From an uncultured bacterium (lineage in GTDB: Bacteria; Muiribacteriota; Ozemobacteria; Ozemobacterales; Ozemobacteraceae), in the NCBI GenBank assembly GCA_937949615.1, contig CALEDQ010000009.1, forward strand, positions 1 to 6,195: a DNA stretch of 6,195 bases. The letters run 5' to 3'. The notes under the pieces were generated by a model that saw nothing but the letters and a program-made list of their open reading frames with translations, did not search any database and was not told the DNA's origin. Made by a program: the position numbers and the translations under genes. This document shows, piece by piece, positions 1-5,429 of the stretch (positions within the stretch are counted from its first letter, which is position 1; every line of letters starts with the position of its first letter).

Positions 1-183
1 AATTTTACTGCTTCATCACTTATCGGCTTGACCAATTTTCTCAGACCACCGCTCAATACCAAAAAGTTTAAAGATTTAGTTTAAGTGATTATAGAAAATC
101 ACTTTAAATCTAGCAAAGAATAGTTTTAGCGATCATTATGTAATTCTATCGAGTCTTTAAAAATTCAGCTGAACTAAAAAACA
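1..183. other. AT-rich flank beyond the intron (3' exon side), no confident gene
   Basis: This is the DNA directly downstream of the group II intron, so on the minus strand it is the 3' exon; it begins TGTTTTTTAG, continuing the T-rich character of the terminator tail on the other side of the intron. It is visibly richer in A and T than the rest of the window. Short open stretches reach the left edge on both strands: a plus-strand frame from base 1 to a TAA at 82-84 (27 codons), another plus-strand frame to a TAA at 69-71, and a minus-strand frame entering from about 80. None has a recognisable motif or ribosome binding site. One could be the end or start of a neighbouring gene, but the window does not decide this. 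Confidence 0.5.
83..104. repeat. Small inverted repeat (hairpin) in AT-rich flank
   Basis: AAGTGATT (83-90) and AATCACTT (97-104) are perfect 8-bp inverted copies around a 6-base loop. A further match, GATTTA (73-78) with TAAATC (105-110), would extend the stem across a 4-base bulge. There is no clean U-tract on either side. It could be an operator, a weak terminator for a plus-strand gene ending at 82-84, or chance in AT-rich DNA. Confidence 0.4.
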
Positions 184-222
184 ATCGAGTAGGAAATGGG
201 TGATTATTTCACCCATTGTCCT
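184..222 (-). ncRNA. Group II intron domain VI with branch-point adenosine
   Basis: On the minus strand an 8-bp stem, ATGGGTGA with TCACCCAT (plus-strand 196-203 and 209-216), is closed by a 5-base loop. It sits on a lower helix formed by GAGAGGA and TCCTACTC. The A at plus position 190 in CCTACTCGAT is unpaired or bulged, six bases before the final T at 184. This is the expected place for the 2'-OH nucleophile that forms the lariat. Confidence 0.8.
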
Positions 223-225
223 CTC

Positions 226-261
226 ACACCACCGTACGTACCGTTCGGTATACGGCGGTTC
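226..261 (-). ncRNA. Group II intron domain V (catalytic hairpin)
   Basis: Read on the minus strand, ACCGCCGTA (259-251) pairs with TACGGTGGT (236-228). A two-base CG bulge (238-237) follows, then an upper helix TACC/GGTA capped by a GAAC tetraloop (246-243). The CGC in the 5' strand is the catalytic triad form typical of IIC introns; most other classes have AGC. Domain V binds the catalytic metals. The stop codon of the intron protein (262-260) overlaps its first bases. Confidence 0.9.
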
Positions 262-1651
262 AATGGTTTTGATGCAATGCCTCGTATCTGACTGATATGT
301 CGTCGTATCCGATAGATACAAGGTATTCGTTTGTTAGTGACCTTGTCAGAATCGGACTTCCGGCCGTCCGCCAGTATCCCAGCCTGGTGTTCGCCCACAT
401 CCATGCCAGCTTTTTAGGAATCCCCAGCTGCTTCAGGTTTCGGAATTTCGCACTGATTTTCTTCCATTGTTTCCACATATACTGCCGTATTCTCCGCCTT
501 ATCCATTCGTTAAGTTCAGATATACGACCTCTCATGTCTGCAATGGCATAGTAACCCAGCCAACCTCTGGTGAAGACTTTTGTTTCCTGTAGAATCTGGC
601 TGGTTGCTCTTCCTCTTCTGCGACTGGTGATTTTCCTGATCCGCTTCTTGAAAGTTTCAAGGGGCTTATGATGAGGTCTTATTCCTGTTTTCTTACCTGT
701 TTTATACAGCGAGAAACCAAGAAATTTAAGTTTGAGCGGACTTCCGATACGACTCTTTTCCCGGTTAACTTTGAGTTTGAGCGTTCCCTCCAGGAATTTG
801 ACACATCCGGACATCACTCTGGCAGCGGCTCTTCGGCTTCTGACGTAGATATTACAATCATCTGCATACCTCACGAATCTGTGATTTCTGCTTTCCAACA
901 GCCTGTCAAAGCTCGAAAGGTAAATGTTGCTGAGCAACGGAGAAAGGTTGCCACCTTGCGGCGTCCCTTCCTCTGTAGGACTTACGAGACCATCGGCCAA
1001 TACGCCGCTCCGAAGAAACTTGCGTATAAGGCTGATTAGACGTTCGTCTTTAACATGCTCCCTGACCATTCTGATCAACAAGTCGTGATTTACGGTGTCG
1101 AAATATTTGGCAAGGTCAATGTCTACAACACTGAGGTATCCGTGCTCATAATATTCCTTTGCTCGTTTAATCGCCTGCTGCGAACTTCGTTTCGGGCGGA
1201 ACCCGAAACTATTGTCAGAGAATGTCGGCTCGAATATCGGTTGTAATACCTGCACGATTGCCTGCTGAACCATACGGTCTATTACCGTTGGCACACCAAG
1301 GAGTCGTTTTCCACCATCCGGTTTTGGAATCTCAACCCTTTTAACCGGTTGTGGCCGGTATTTCCCGTTTGCCAGTTCCTCAACCAGACTTTTACCGTGA
1401 ATTTTCAGGTATGGAAGCATTTGATCGACTGTCATTCCGTCAATGCCGGCGCCACCACCATTCTGCTTCACCCGCTTGAATGCCTGATTCAGGTTATCCC
1501 TGGCAAGCACCATTTCGAGCAAAGAGTCTGCATCCATCTTCATTTCGATTTTCGGAACAATAACGCTATGCGCTCCCCTGCTACTTTCTGGTTCCACCAT
1601 ATCATTGCAGGAACAGCCTGTTGGAACAGTATTCGGCAGTCGTTGCGTCAT
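260..1651 (-). CDS. ltrA: Group II intron reverse transcriptase/maturase
   Basis: This multifunctional intron protein copies intron RNA into DNA at the target (target-primed reverse transcription) and acts as a maturase for splicing. In the 463-aa product, RT block motifs appear in order: IPKPDGGKRLLGVPT near 108, GFRPKRSSQQAI near 150, DIDLAKYFDTV near 177 with the first catalytic Asp, GTPQGGNLSPLLSNIYL near 229, and the YADD active site at 262-265. A group II maturase (GIIM) domain follows from about 350 to 430. The protein ends soon after it, with no HNH endonuclease domain, as expected for class C. I chose ATG at 1651 because GGAAGG lies just before it; an in-frame ATG at 1663 has no such site. 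The gene sits in intron domain IV and its stop overlaps domain V. It is full length, with all catalytic residues visible. Confidence 0.95.
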   Translation of the reverse strand: MTQRLPNTVPTGCSCNDMVEPESSRGAHSVIVPKIEMKMDADSLLEMVLARDNLNQAFKRVKQNGGGAGIDGMTVDQMLPYLKIHGKSLVEELANGKYRPQPVKRVEIPKPDGGKRLLGVPTVIDRMVQQAIVQVLQPIFEPTFSDNSFGFRPKRSSQQAIKRAKEYYEHGYLSVVDIDLAKYFDTVNHDLLIRMVREHVKDERLISLIRKFLRSGVLADGLVSPTEEGTPQGGNLSPLLSNIYLSSFDRLLESRNHRFVRYADDCNIYVRSRRAAARVMSGCVKFLEGTLKLKVNREKSRIGSPLKLKFLGFSLYKTGKKTGIRPHHKPLETFKKRIRKITSRRRGRATSQILQETKVFTRGWLGYYAIADMRGRISELNEWIRRRIRQYMWKQWKKISAKFRNLKQLGIPKKLAWMWANTRLGYWRTAGSPILTRSLTNEYLVSIGYDDISVRYEALHQNH

Positions 1652-1655
1652 TATG

Positions 1656-1661
1656 CCTTCC
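1656..1661 (-). promoter_or_regulatory. Ribosome binding site choosing the 1651 start of the intron protein
   Basis: GGAAGG on the minus strand lies 4 nt before the ATG at 1651. The upstream in-frame ATG at 1663 would include this site in its own coding sequence and has no purine-rich site of its own. Confidence 0.5.
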
Positions 1662-1663
1662 AT

Positions 1664-2081
1664 GCGATCGAAGATTAACCATTGTTCGGCCCTTCACACA
1701 TTGCTGCGTTACTATGGCCTCTGCTGACTTCTTGTAGATCAGTGGGGCATTGCTGCCCCACCTGTCGCTGTGGGTTGTCTATCCATCCCTCTTGTCGGCG
1801 ACCACTACAAGATCTCCCCGGGTAAGAACGATAACTTTCACCTCATATACCCGCCGCATCTACACCGCAGACCTCGGGCAGTATTGGACTTTGCTTTGTT
1901 TTGCAAGCTCATCCGATCATGCAGTGCCTTTATACGGTTCTTGTTCATCGGGCCAAGGATTTGCCTCCGGCTTCCTTCAGATTCCACCTCACGGTGGACA
2001 CCCTTGCCTTTGGCTAACAGTTCCTGCTGCCAAGCCTGTAGCGGACTTGCACCGCCGAGTTATCGCCCATGCCGGGCGCAC
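1664..2081 (-). ncRNA. Group II intron domains I-III (5' part of the ribozyme)
   Basis: This non-coding part of the intron lies between the splice site and the protein gene. It opens with GTGCGCCCGGCATGGGCG and GTGCAAGTCCGC, the conserved start of domain I, followed by CCACCGTGAGGTGG and other short stems. A strong 8-bp hairpin, GTGGGGCA/TGCCCCAC (1742-1749 and 1754-1761), lies towards the domain II/III end. A loop AAAACAAA (minus strand, 1902-1895), flanked by CTTGC and GCAAAG, could be the exon-binding site EBS1 that pairs with the T-run of the 5' exon; that assignment is my inference. Open frames across this stretch are not genes. Confidence 0.85.
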
Positions 2082-2123
2082 AAAAAGATCCCACCGGCAG
2101 CGGTATGCTGTCGGTGGGATCTT
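2082..2123 (-). terminator. Rho-independent terminator of the recombination operon, and intron target
   Basis: On the minus strand AAGATCCCACCGACAG (2123-2108) pairs with CTGCCGGTGGGATCTT (2100-2085) across a 7-base loop: a 16-bp stem with a single A-C mismatch. The T-run at 2086-2082 follows directly. It starts 18 nt after the stop codon of the nuclease gene, so it should end the operon transcript. The group II intron begins at the next base (2081), the preferred insertion site of class C introns. Confidence 0.93.
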
Positions 2124-2141
2124 AGTAAGAAACCTGAGCTT

Positions 2142-2996
2142 TTACTCGTTATGTTTGTGAAGAGTTTTCCATTGGTCGCAGAACTGGTTGACGGGGCAAT
2201 ATACCTCGCACCTGATAGATGAACCGGGGCGTTTCTGAACGTAGAGGCCGCCACCTGAGTTTTCGGCCAAGGCGAGAGCTTCTGCTTCTGAATCGAACAG
2301 GCGAACGGCTCTTTTGCCGCCGGGTTTGAGAACTGCGAAAATGTCTGGCCTTACCCAGCGTTCTTCCGGCGAGCATTCTGGAAGGCGGGATTTTGCGGAG
2401 ATATAAGCCTGTAACCTCGAATTCAGATACCATTCGGCCTTTTCTTCAGAAAACAGTTCTACCGGCATTCTAACCACCGGCGCCGGCGGGTAGTTTGGTG
2501 ATTTCTCGACCTGCGTTTTTGTGTGATCGCGCAACAGAAGAATCAGCTCAAGATTTTCGACCGGGAAGCCGTTTTCGCGGGCGAGAAGTGCCAGCAGGTT
2601 GAGCTGGCCGATCCACTCGCTTTTCGCGCCGTTCTGAGCGGAATAGCATGTGGTGAACTTATAGTCCTGGATCGTTCGTGTCTTTGGTTCATATCGATCG
2701 ATCTGACCGGAAAGAATCAGACCCTGAAGGCGTTCAGATGAATAGAACCTGCGCTCGACGACAGCTTCGGAATCCTTCTCTTCAAGCAGCTTATGAACAC
2801 ATTTGCCAAGCATTCTGAAGAATCCGTCGGCTACGTCTTCGACGATCTTCTCGCGGTGAACCTCCTGAAGAACTGCTATTTTCGGAGGCATTACCAGCCT
2901 GGTCACCGTTACGTCTGATTTTCCAGCGGAATACGTATCGCGCTGAACGGCCCGGGCAATCGGATCTGGAAGATTGAGTTTATTGGTCCACTGCAT
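2142..2996 (-). CDS. PD-(D/E)XK (RecB/Cas4-like) exonuclease, phage recombination partner
   Basis: The 284-aa product looks like the phage family of RecB-type nucleases, which process DNA ends for a partner annealing protein. Visible motifs are GKCVH near 64-68 (the GxxxH motif of RecB-family nucleases), SGQID with Asp100, then IQDYK with Asp111 and Lys113 (the PD-(D/E)XK core), and Gln131 in QLNLLALL as the QxxxY-like helix. Cys208 (in PECSPEERW) plus Cys263, Cys267 and Cys273 (in RCEVYCPVNQFC) could bind an iron-sulfur cluster or zinc, as in Cas4 and AddB. The ligand is inferred. I chose ATG at 2996 because AAAGGAGG lies 9 nt upstream. The earlier ATG at 3038 would overlap the ERF gene by 41 bases. 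The start is one base after the ERF stop, so translation is probably coupled. The gene is followed by a strong terminator. Confidence 0.85.
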   Translation of the reverse strand: MQWTNKLNLPDPIARAVQRDTYSAGKSDVTVTRLVMPPKIAVLQEVHREKIVEDVADGFFRMLGKCVHKLLEEKDSEAVVERRFYSSERLQGLILSGQIDRYEPKTRTIQDYKFTTCYSAQNGAKSEWIGQLNLLALLARENGFPVENLELILLLRDHTKTQVEKSPNYPPAPVVRMPVELFSEEKAEWYLNSRLQAYISAKSRLPECSPEERWVRPDIFAVLKPGGKRAVRLFDSEAEALALAENSGGGLYVQKRPGSSIRCEVYCPVNQFCDQWKTLHKHNE

Positions 2997-2997
2997 A

Positions 2998-3810
2998 TCA
3001 GGCAGCCTCCTTTCGATCAGCAAGTTCCTTTTCTGCAAACATGTTTTTGAAAGCAGTGATGATCAGGTCGAGCTCCTCGCTCTTGATCTGCGATGAATCT
3101 GCAATCGGACCACCCTGATTGAGAATTTCGCCGATGCTCTGCTTCATTTCTACCGGATTCTGTCCAAGTTGGCCGGAGAGAGTGAAGATTTCCCGAATTT
3201 TAGCAGCCCTTTCGCAGATCTTTTTCGGCTCTGGCAATACAGCCTTTTCATGCTTATCTGGAGCACGTTCAGACTGATTCTGTTCATTTTGCTTTTTCTC
3301 TGCTCCACGTGTCACAGACTTCGCGGAAGATCCATCGACAGAAGGCTTTTCTTTTGCTGAAACCGAAGACTCTTTTGCCTTTCGGATAGGTGTGACATTA
3401 GCCGTCGGAGCCGGCGGTTCGGCAGCCAGATTGCCATCATCGTCATCAGCATAGATAGCCAGCAAGCTGCCCATAGCGATTCTACGCGCATAGGTTATCG
3501 CGGAAGCAAGTTCATGAATTCCGACCTTCGCGGGGCGAACCGTCAGAGTTTCTCTTATCCACTGATTTGAGCTGTGAACGAGCATCGTGCTGATTTTTAC
3601 CACCAGCGGATCACCTTCTGTGCTGACGCCCTGCACAATTGCCAGTTCATTGGCGGCAAGAGCACTTCTCGATGCTTCAATAATCGCTGCAAGTGTTGAA
3701 TACCTGCTGTTGAAGAAGGGGTTAGTGCCATCGAGCTGAGCGGCTTTCATCATGCCCTGAGTTTTGCTCAAGGCGGAAGCGAGTTTTCCAATTTCGGGTG
3801 AGGTTTCCAT
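2998..3810 (-). CDS. erf: ERF-family single-strand annealing protein
   Basis: The 270-aa product resembles ERF (essential recombination function, first known from phage P22), which coats single-stranded DNA and anneals complementary strands in phage recombination and genome circularisation. The N-terminal ERF domain spans about residues 5-125. It holds GTNPFFNSRYSTLAAIIEA (28-46), the WIRETLTVRPAK strand (84-95), ASAITYARRIAMGSLLAIY (102-120) and the acidic ADDDDGN (121-127), all typical of the family. A low-complexity Lys/Ser/Glu/Gln-rich linker (about 130-195) leads to a small helical C-terminal domain (about 196-262). This fits the usual layout of a conserved annealing core, a flexible linker and a tail for oligomer or partner contacts. 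AAGGAG lies 8 nt before the ATG. The exonuclease gene follows one base after the stop. Confidence 0.93.
   Translation of the reverse strand: METSPEIGKLASALSKTQGMMKAAQLDGTNPFFNSRYSTLAAIIEASRSALAANELAIVQGVSTEGDPLVVKISTMLVHSSNQWIRETLTVRPAKVGIHELASAITYARRIAMGSLLAIYADDDDGNLAAEPPAPTANVTPIRKAKESSVSAKEKPSVDGSSAKSVTRGAEKKQNEQNQSERAPDKHEKAVLPEPKKICERAAKIREIFTLSGQLGQNPVEMKQSIGEILNQGGPIADSSQIKSEELDLIITAFKNMFAEKELADRKEAA
3006..3013 (-). promoter_or_regulatory. Ribosome binding site deciding the nuclease start
   Basis: AAAGGAGG on the minus strand lies inside the last codons of the ERF gene, 9 nt before the ATG at 2996. It makes that start much more likely than the in-frame ATG at 3038, and supports coupled expression of the annealing protein and nuclease. 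Confidence 0.75.
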
Positions 3811-3824
3811 ATGAATTTCTCCTT

Positions 3825-3863
3825 AAAAAATTAACCGGGAGCAGCTTTTCGCTACCCCCGGTT
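3825..3863 (-). promoter_or_regulatory. Strong hairpin plus U-tract just ahead of the ERF gene (attenuator or terminator)
   Basis: On the minus strand AACCGGGGGTAGC (3863-3851) pairs with GCTGCTCCCGGTT (3845-3833) over a GAAAA loop: 13 consecutive pairs including two G-U wobbles. AATTTTTT follows, and the ERF ribosome binding site (3824-3819) comes immediately after the T-run. It therefore looks like an intrinsic terminator after the DUF932 gene that would limit read-through into the ERF and nuclease genes. The plus strand also has a T-run after the stem, so it could work in both directions. Whether it is regulated (antitermination or attenuation) is inference. Confidence 0.7.
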
Positions 3864-3867
3864 TTTC

Positions 3868-3884
3868 AGGGCGATACGTCGCCC
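3868..3884. repeat. GCGATACGT element, copy upstream of the ERF gene
   Basis: CAGGGCGATACGTCGCC contains a perfect 6-bp dyad, GGGCGA/TCGCCC, around TACG. A close copy lies at 4984-5002, upstream of the DUF932 gene. Both lie between genes, in the same orientation and within 100 bases of the next start codon. It could be a repressor operator or an RNA hairpin. Confidence 0.45.
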
Positions 3885-3897
3885 GGCGGGAAGATCG

Positions 3898-4956
3898 TCA
3901 GGCTACCTGAGTCAGATTCTGCAGATAGGTGCCTGCGGCCTGTTCAATCTGAAGTCTTTCTTCTGGCCGAACCTTCAGTTCATTCAAGGTCTGAGCGTCA
4001 GTCATGGCCTGAGCGATACCGAAAGCCGTCGGCTCGGGCGCTCTGTTGAACGTCTGCATCAGCGGTGCCACAAACCTTTTCGGCAAGTGGAATCTCTGAA
4101 GAATACTCGAAAGGGTTTCTTCGACATTGCTCACCATCACTTCGCGCGAGGCCTGCAGAATCTGGCCGGCTTTTCTCAGATGACCAGGAATTTCGCGGAA
4201 TTTGAAACCGACCTCATGCTGAACCTTTTCAATTGTCAGACCTGACGTGTGCCGGCGACGTAGGATCTCTGCGTTATGTATCGGAACGGTCATGCCGTTG
4301 GTGCAAATTAGACGGGTCAGGTGAAGCGTTATCGCCAGACTTGAGAACCCGACGCCGGAATTCTGGATATGTATGCCGCCGAAAACCGCGCCGATTTCGC
4401 GCTGATCGCCCGGCGTAAAAGGCTTTCCGATGCCAACGACAAACGATGTGCTGCGGGTGGTAACGTCAGCCCGAATGATTCTCAGTTCAGGCTCAACAAG
4501 ACTCAGGGATTGGAATACAAGCTCGGCAATATGCGAATCATTTATCGCACTGAAAGACGGGCTGACTATTCCCCGCAAGGTGCCTTCATTCTCGCATTCA
4601 CCGGCGCCAAGCAGAGTTGTGCGAAGTTTTACTTCACCTTCGGCTCTGGAGAACCTGCGGTTGAGCTCGTAGGCCTGATCCTGTGGATCGGAATTCTCGA
4701 ACCATTTGTCGAAGCGAATGCCAAGCATGGTAGCCAGTTGAGTTTTACTCCAGTCAGTCAGAGCGAAACGTCCCATATCAGGAACGACAATGTTGAGGTT
4801 GTTATCAGCTGCAAGCTGGTTGAGAAACACGGTTTTATCGGGGTTGTTCATGAACTCTGCAGTCTGCAGAGAATGCATCAACCTCTGGAAGCCGTCAGAC
4901 TGGTCTTTGAGACCGTTAATGGACATGGTAAGTGCAGGATGATTGTTAACAGGCAT
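3898..4956 (-). CDS. DUF932-family phage/plasmid protein
   Basis: The 352-aa product matches what I know of DUF932 proteins, common in phages, plasmids and integrative elements and without a settled biochemical function. Recognisable parts are GTLRGIVSPSFSAINDSHI (125-143), corresponding to the family's 'R..LSdrY..idn' region, and GGIHIQNSGVGFSSLAITLH followed by LTRLICTNGMTVP (193-225), corresponding to 'i.NSe.G..a......l.RliCtNG'. The N-terminal 90 residues and C-terminal helices are less distinctive. I see no catalytic signature, signal peptide or membrane segment. AAGGAGG lies 6 nt before the ATG at 4956. Its place just ahead of the ERF and exonuclease genes suggests a role with the recombination or replication functions of the element; that is inference from context. 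The length is typical for the family. Confidence 0.8.
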   Translation of the reverse strand: MPVNNHPALTMSINGLKDQSDGFQRLMHSLQTAEFMNNPDKTVFLNQLAADNNLNIVVPDMGRFALTDWSKTQLATMLGIRFDKWFENSDPQDQAYELNRRFSRAEGEVKLRTTLLGAGECENEGTLRGIVSPSFSAINDSHIAELVFQSLSLVEPELRIIRADVTTRSTSFVVGIGKPFTPGDQREIGAVFGGIHIQNSGVGFSSLAITLHLTRLICTNGMTVPIHNAEILRRRHTSGLTIEKVQHEVGFKFREIPGHLRKAGQILQASREVMVSNVEETLSSILQRFHLPKRFVAPLMQTFNRAPEPTAFGIAQAMTDAQTLNELKVRPEERLQIEQAAGTYLQNLTQVA

Positions 4957-4983
4957 ATCAGCCCTCCTTCGAAGTTTTGAGCG

Positions 4984-5002
4984 CAGCGCGATACGTGTCG
5001 CC
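4984..5002. repeat. GCGATACGT element, copy upstream of the DUF932 gene
   Basis: CAGCGCGATACGTGTCGCC matches the copy at 3868-3884 (CAGGGCGATACGTCGCC) except for one substitution and a two-base insertion. It has a weaker dyad, GCGA...TCGC. It lies 28-46 nt upstream of the DUF932 start. The 13-mer CAGCGCGATACGT also occurs on the opposite strand inside the nuclease gene (2933-2945), which may be chance. Confidence 0.4.
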
Positions 5003-5042
5003 GCAGAAATGAGGTGAGGGAGGAGAAAACGATCACCAGAAC

Positions 5043-5294
5043 TCAGCCTGGTCGGATGTTACTTTTGATCTCTTCCTGGATTCTTCGCGGGGTTCCGCTG
5101 CGAAAGGCAATATGAATGCCAGAAGGAGTCACATTGATTCTTTCGATGTATTCTTCAAACTTCTCTGGAATACGTGACAGGATCTCGTGGGCTTGTTCGT
5201 CAGCGGAGTCATCTTCATAGAGGAACATTCTGCTTCCCCAGACAATCAGACTTACACCGGCGCCAATGGCTACGGCGGGAATAAAGAAAGGCAT
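5043..5294 (-). CDS. Small single-pass membrane protein, function unknown
   Basis: The 83-aa product begins with a hydrophobic stretch (about residues 2-26, FFIPAVAIGAGVSLIVWGSRMFLY), enough for one membrane-spanning helix or an uncleaved signal anchor. A soluble tail of about 57 residues follows. It is acidic just after the membrane (EDDSADEQ) and then predicted helical and amphipathic (IPEKFEEYIERI), with a short strand-like part (GIHIAFRSG). I recognise no family. GGAGG lies 7 nt before the ATG at 5294, which makes the gene credible despite its size. It sits 86 bases upstream of the DUF932 gene in the same direction, and an exact 14-bp inverted repeat brackets it. A function such as holin-like, superinfection exclusion or a membrane anchor cannot be chosen from the sequence. 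Confidence 0.75.
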   Translation of the reverse strand: MPFFIPAVAIGAGVSLIVWGSRMFLYEDDSADEQAHEILSRIPEKFEEYIERINVTPSGIHIAFRSGTPRRIQEEIKSNIRPG

Positions 5295-5315
5295 GGCAAA
5301 ACCTCCAAGTGGTAA

Positions 5316-5342
5316 ATTTTAGGAAACTGCTTTTCCCGACAA
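5316..5342 (-). promoter_or_regulatory. Possible sigma70-like promoter for the small membrane-protein gene
   Basis: On the minus strand TTGTCG (5342-5337) and TAAAAT (5321-5316) resemble -35 and -10 boxes, but the 15-base spacer is shorter than the usual 16-18. The spacer is itself a small dyad, GGAAA...TTTCC (5322-5336), which could be an operator. The position, just after the upstream terminator and 22 nt before the start codon, fits, but the leader would be very short. Confidence 0.25.
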
Positions 5343-5429
5343 TTTCGGAAGCCGGGGATAAAGGCATTCTCCTCCCTCACTTATGTGTGAAGGATTTTGA
5401 AGAAAAACCCATGCCAATGCGCCCTAAAC

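Larger units (their letters stand above)
184..2081 (-). mobile_element. Complete group II intron, class C (IIC) type
   Basis: This is a self-splicing retroelement: the RNA is a ribozyme and the encoded reverse transcriptase/maturase assists splicing and reinsertion. The 5' end, reading down from 2081, is GTGCGCCCGGCATGGGCG, a standard bacterial group II start. It continues with GTGCAAGTCCGC and other domain I sequence. The 3' end reads CCTACTCGAT, ending at 184. Domain V (about 226-261) and domain VI (185-222) are both readable, and the protein gene lies in the domain IV position. Support for class C is the CGC triad in domain V, the lack of an endonuclease domain in the protein, the 1898-nt length, and insertion directly after a Rho-independent terminator. 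Nothing looks broken, so it is plausibly active. The exact boundaries rest on motif reading, not on an exon alignment. Confidence 0.92.
5014..5380. repeat. Exact 14-bp inverted repeat bracketing the small membrane-protein gene
   Basis: GTGAGGGAGGAGAA (5014-5027) is repeated exactly, in inverted orientation, at 5367-5380. The pair encloses 339 bases holding the whole 83-aa gene and its leader. The match does not extend outwards, and I see no flanking target-site duplication. If both copies are transcribed they could pair as a long-range RNA stem. The purine-rich sequence also resembles a ribosome binding site, which may explain part of the match. Confidence 0.6.

Noticed and set aside
668..1039. 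Plus-strand open frame of 123 codons
   Set aside because: It is antisense to the RT domain of the intron protein, whose motifs are unmistakable.
1770..2222. Plus-strand open frame of 150 codons
   Set aside because: It runs across the intron 5' ribozyme, the terminator and the end of the nuclease gene, and has no protein-family features.
2149..2433. Minus-strand open frame of 94 codons
   Set aside because: It is a shifted-frame shadow inside the nuclease gene, with an arginine-rich composition typical of out-of-frame reading.
2997..3038. Longer N-terminus for the nuclease (start at 3038)
   Set aside because: It would overlap the ERF gene by 41 bases and would place the strong AAAGGAGG site inside the coding sequence. 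The start at 2996 has ideal spacing.
4369..4980. Plus-strand open frame of 203 codons
   Set aside because: It is the antisense shadow of the DUF932 gene, which has a clear ribosome binding site and family motifs. This frame has neither.
5014..5380. Insertion sequence or MITE with 14-bp terminal repeats
   Set aside because: I see no target-site duplication and no transposase, and the purine-rich repeat could arise from ribosome-binding-site-like sequence. I kept it only as a repeat and a finding.
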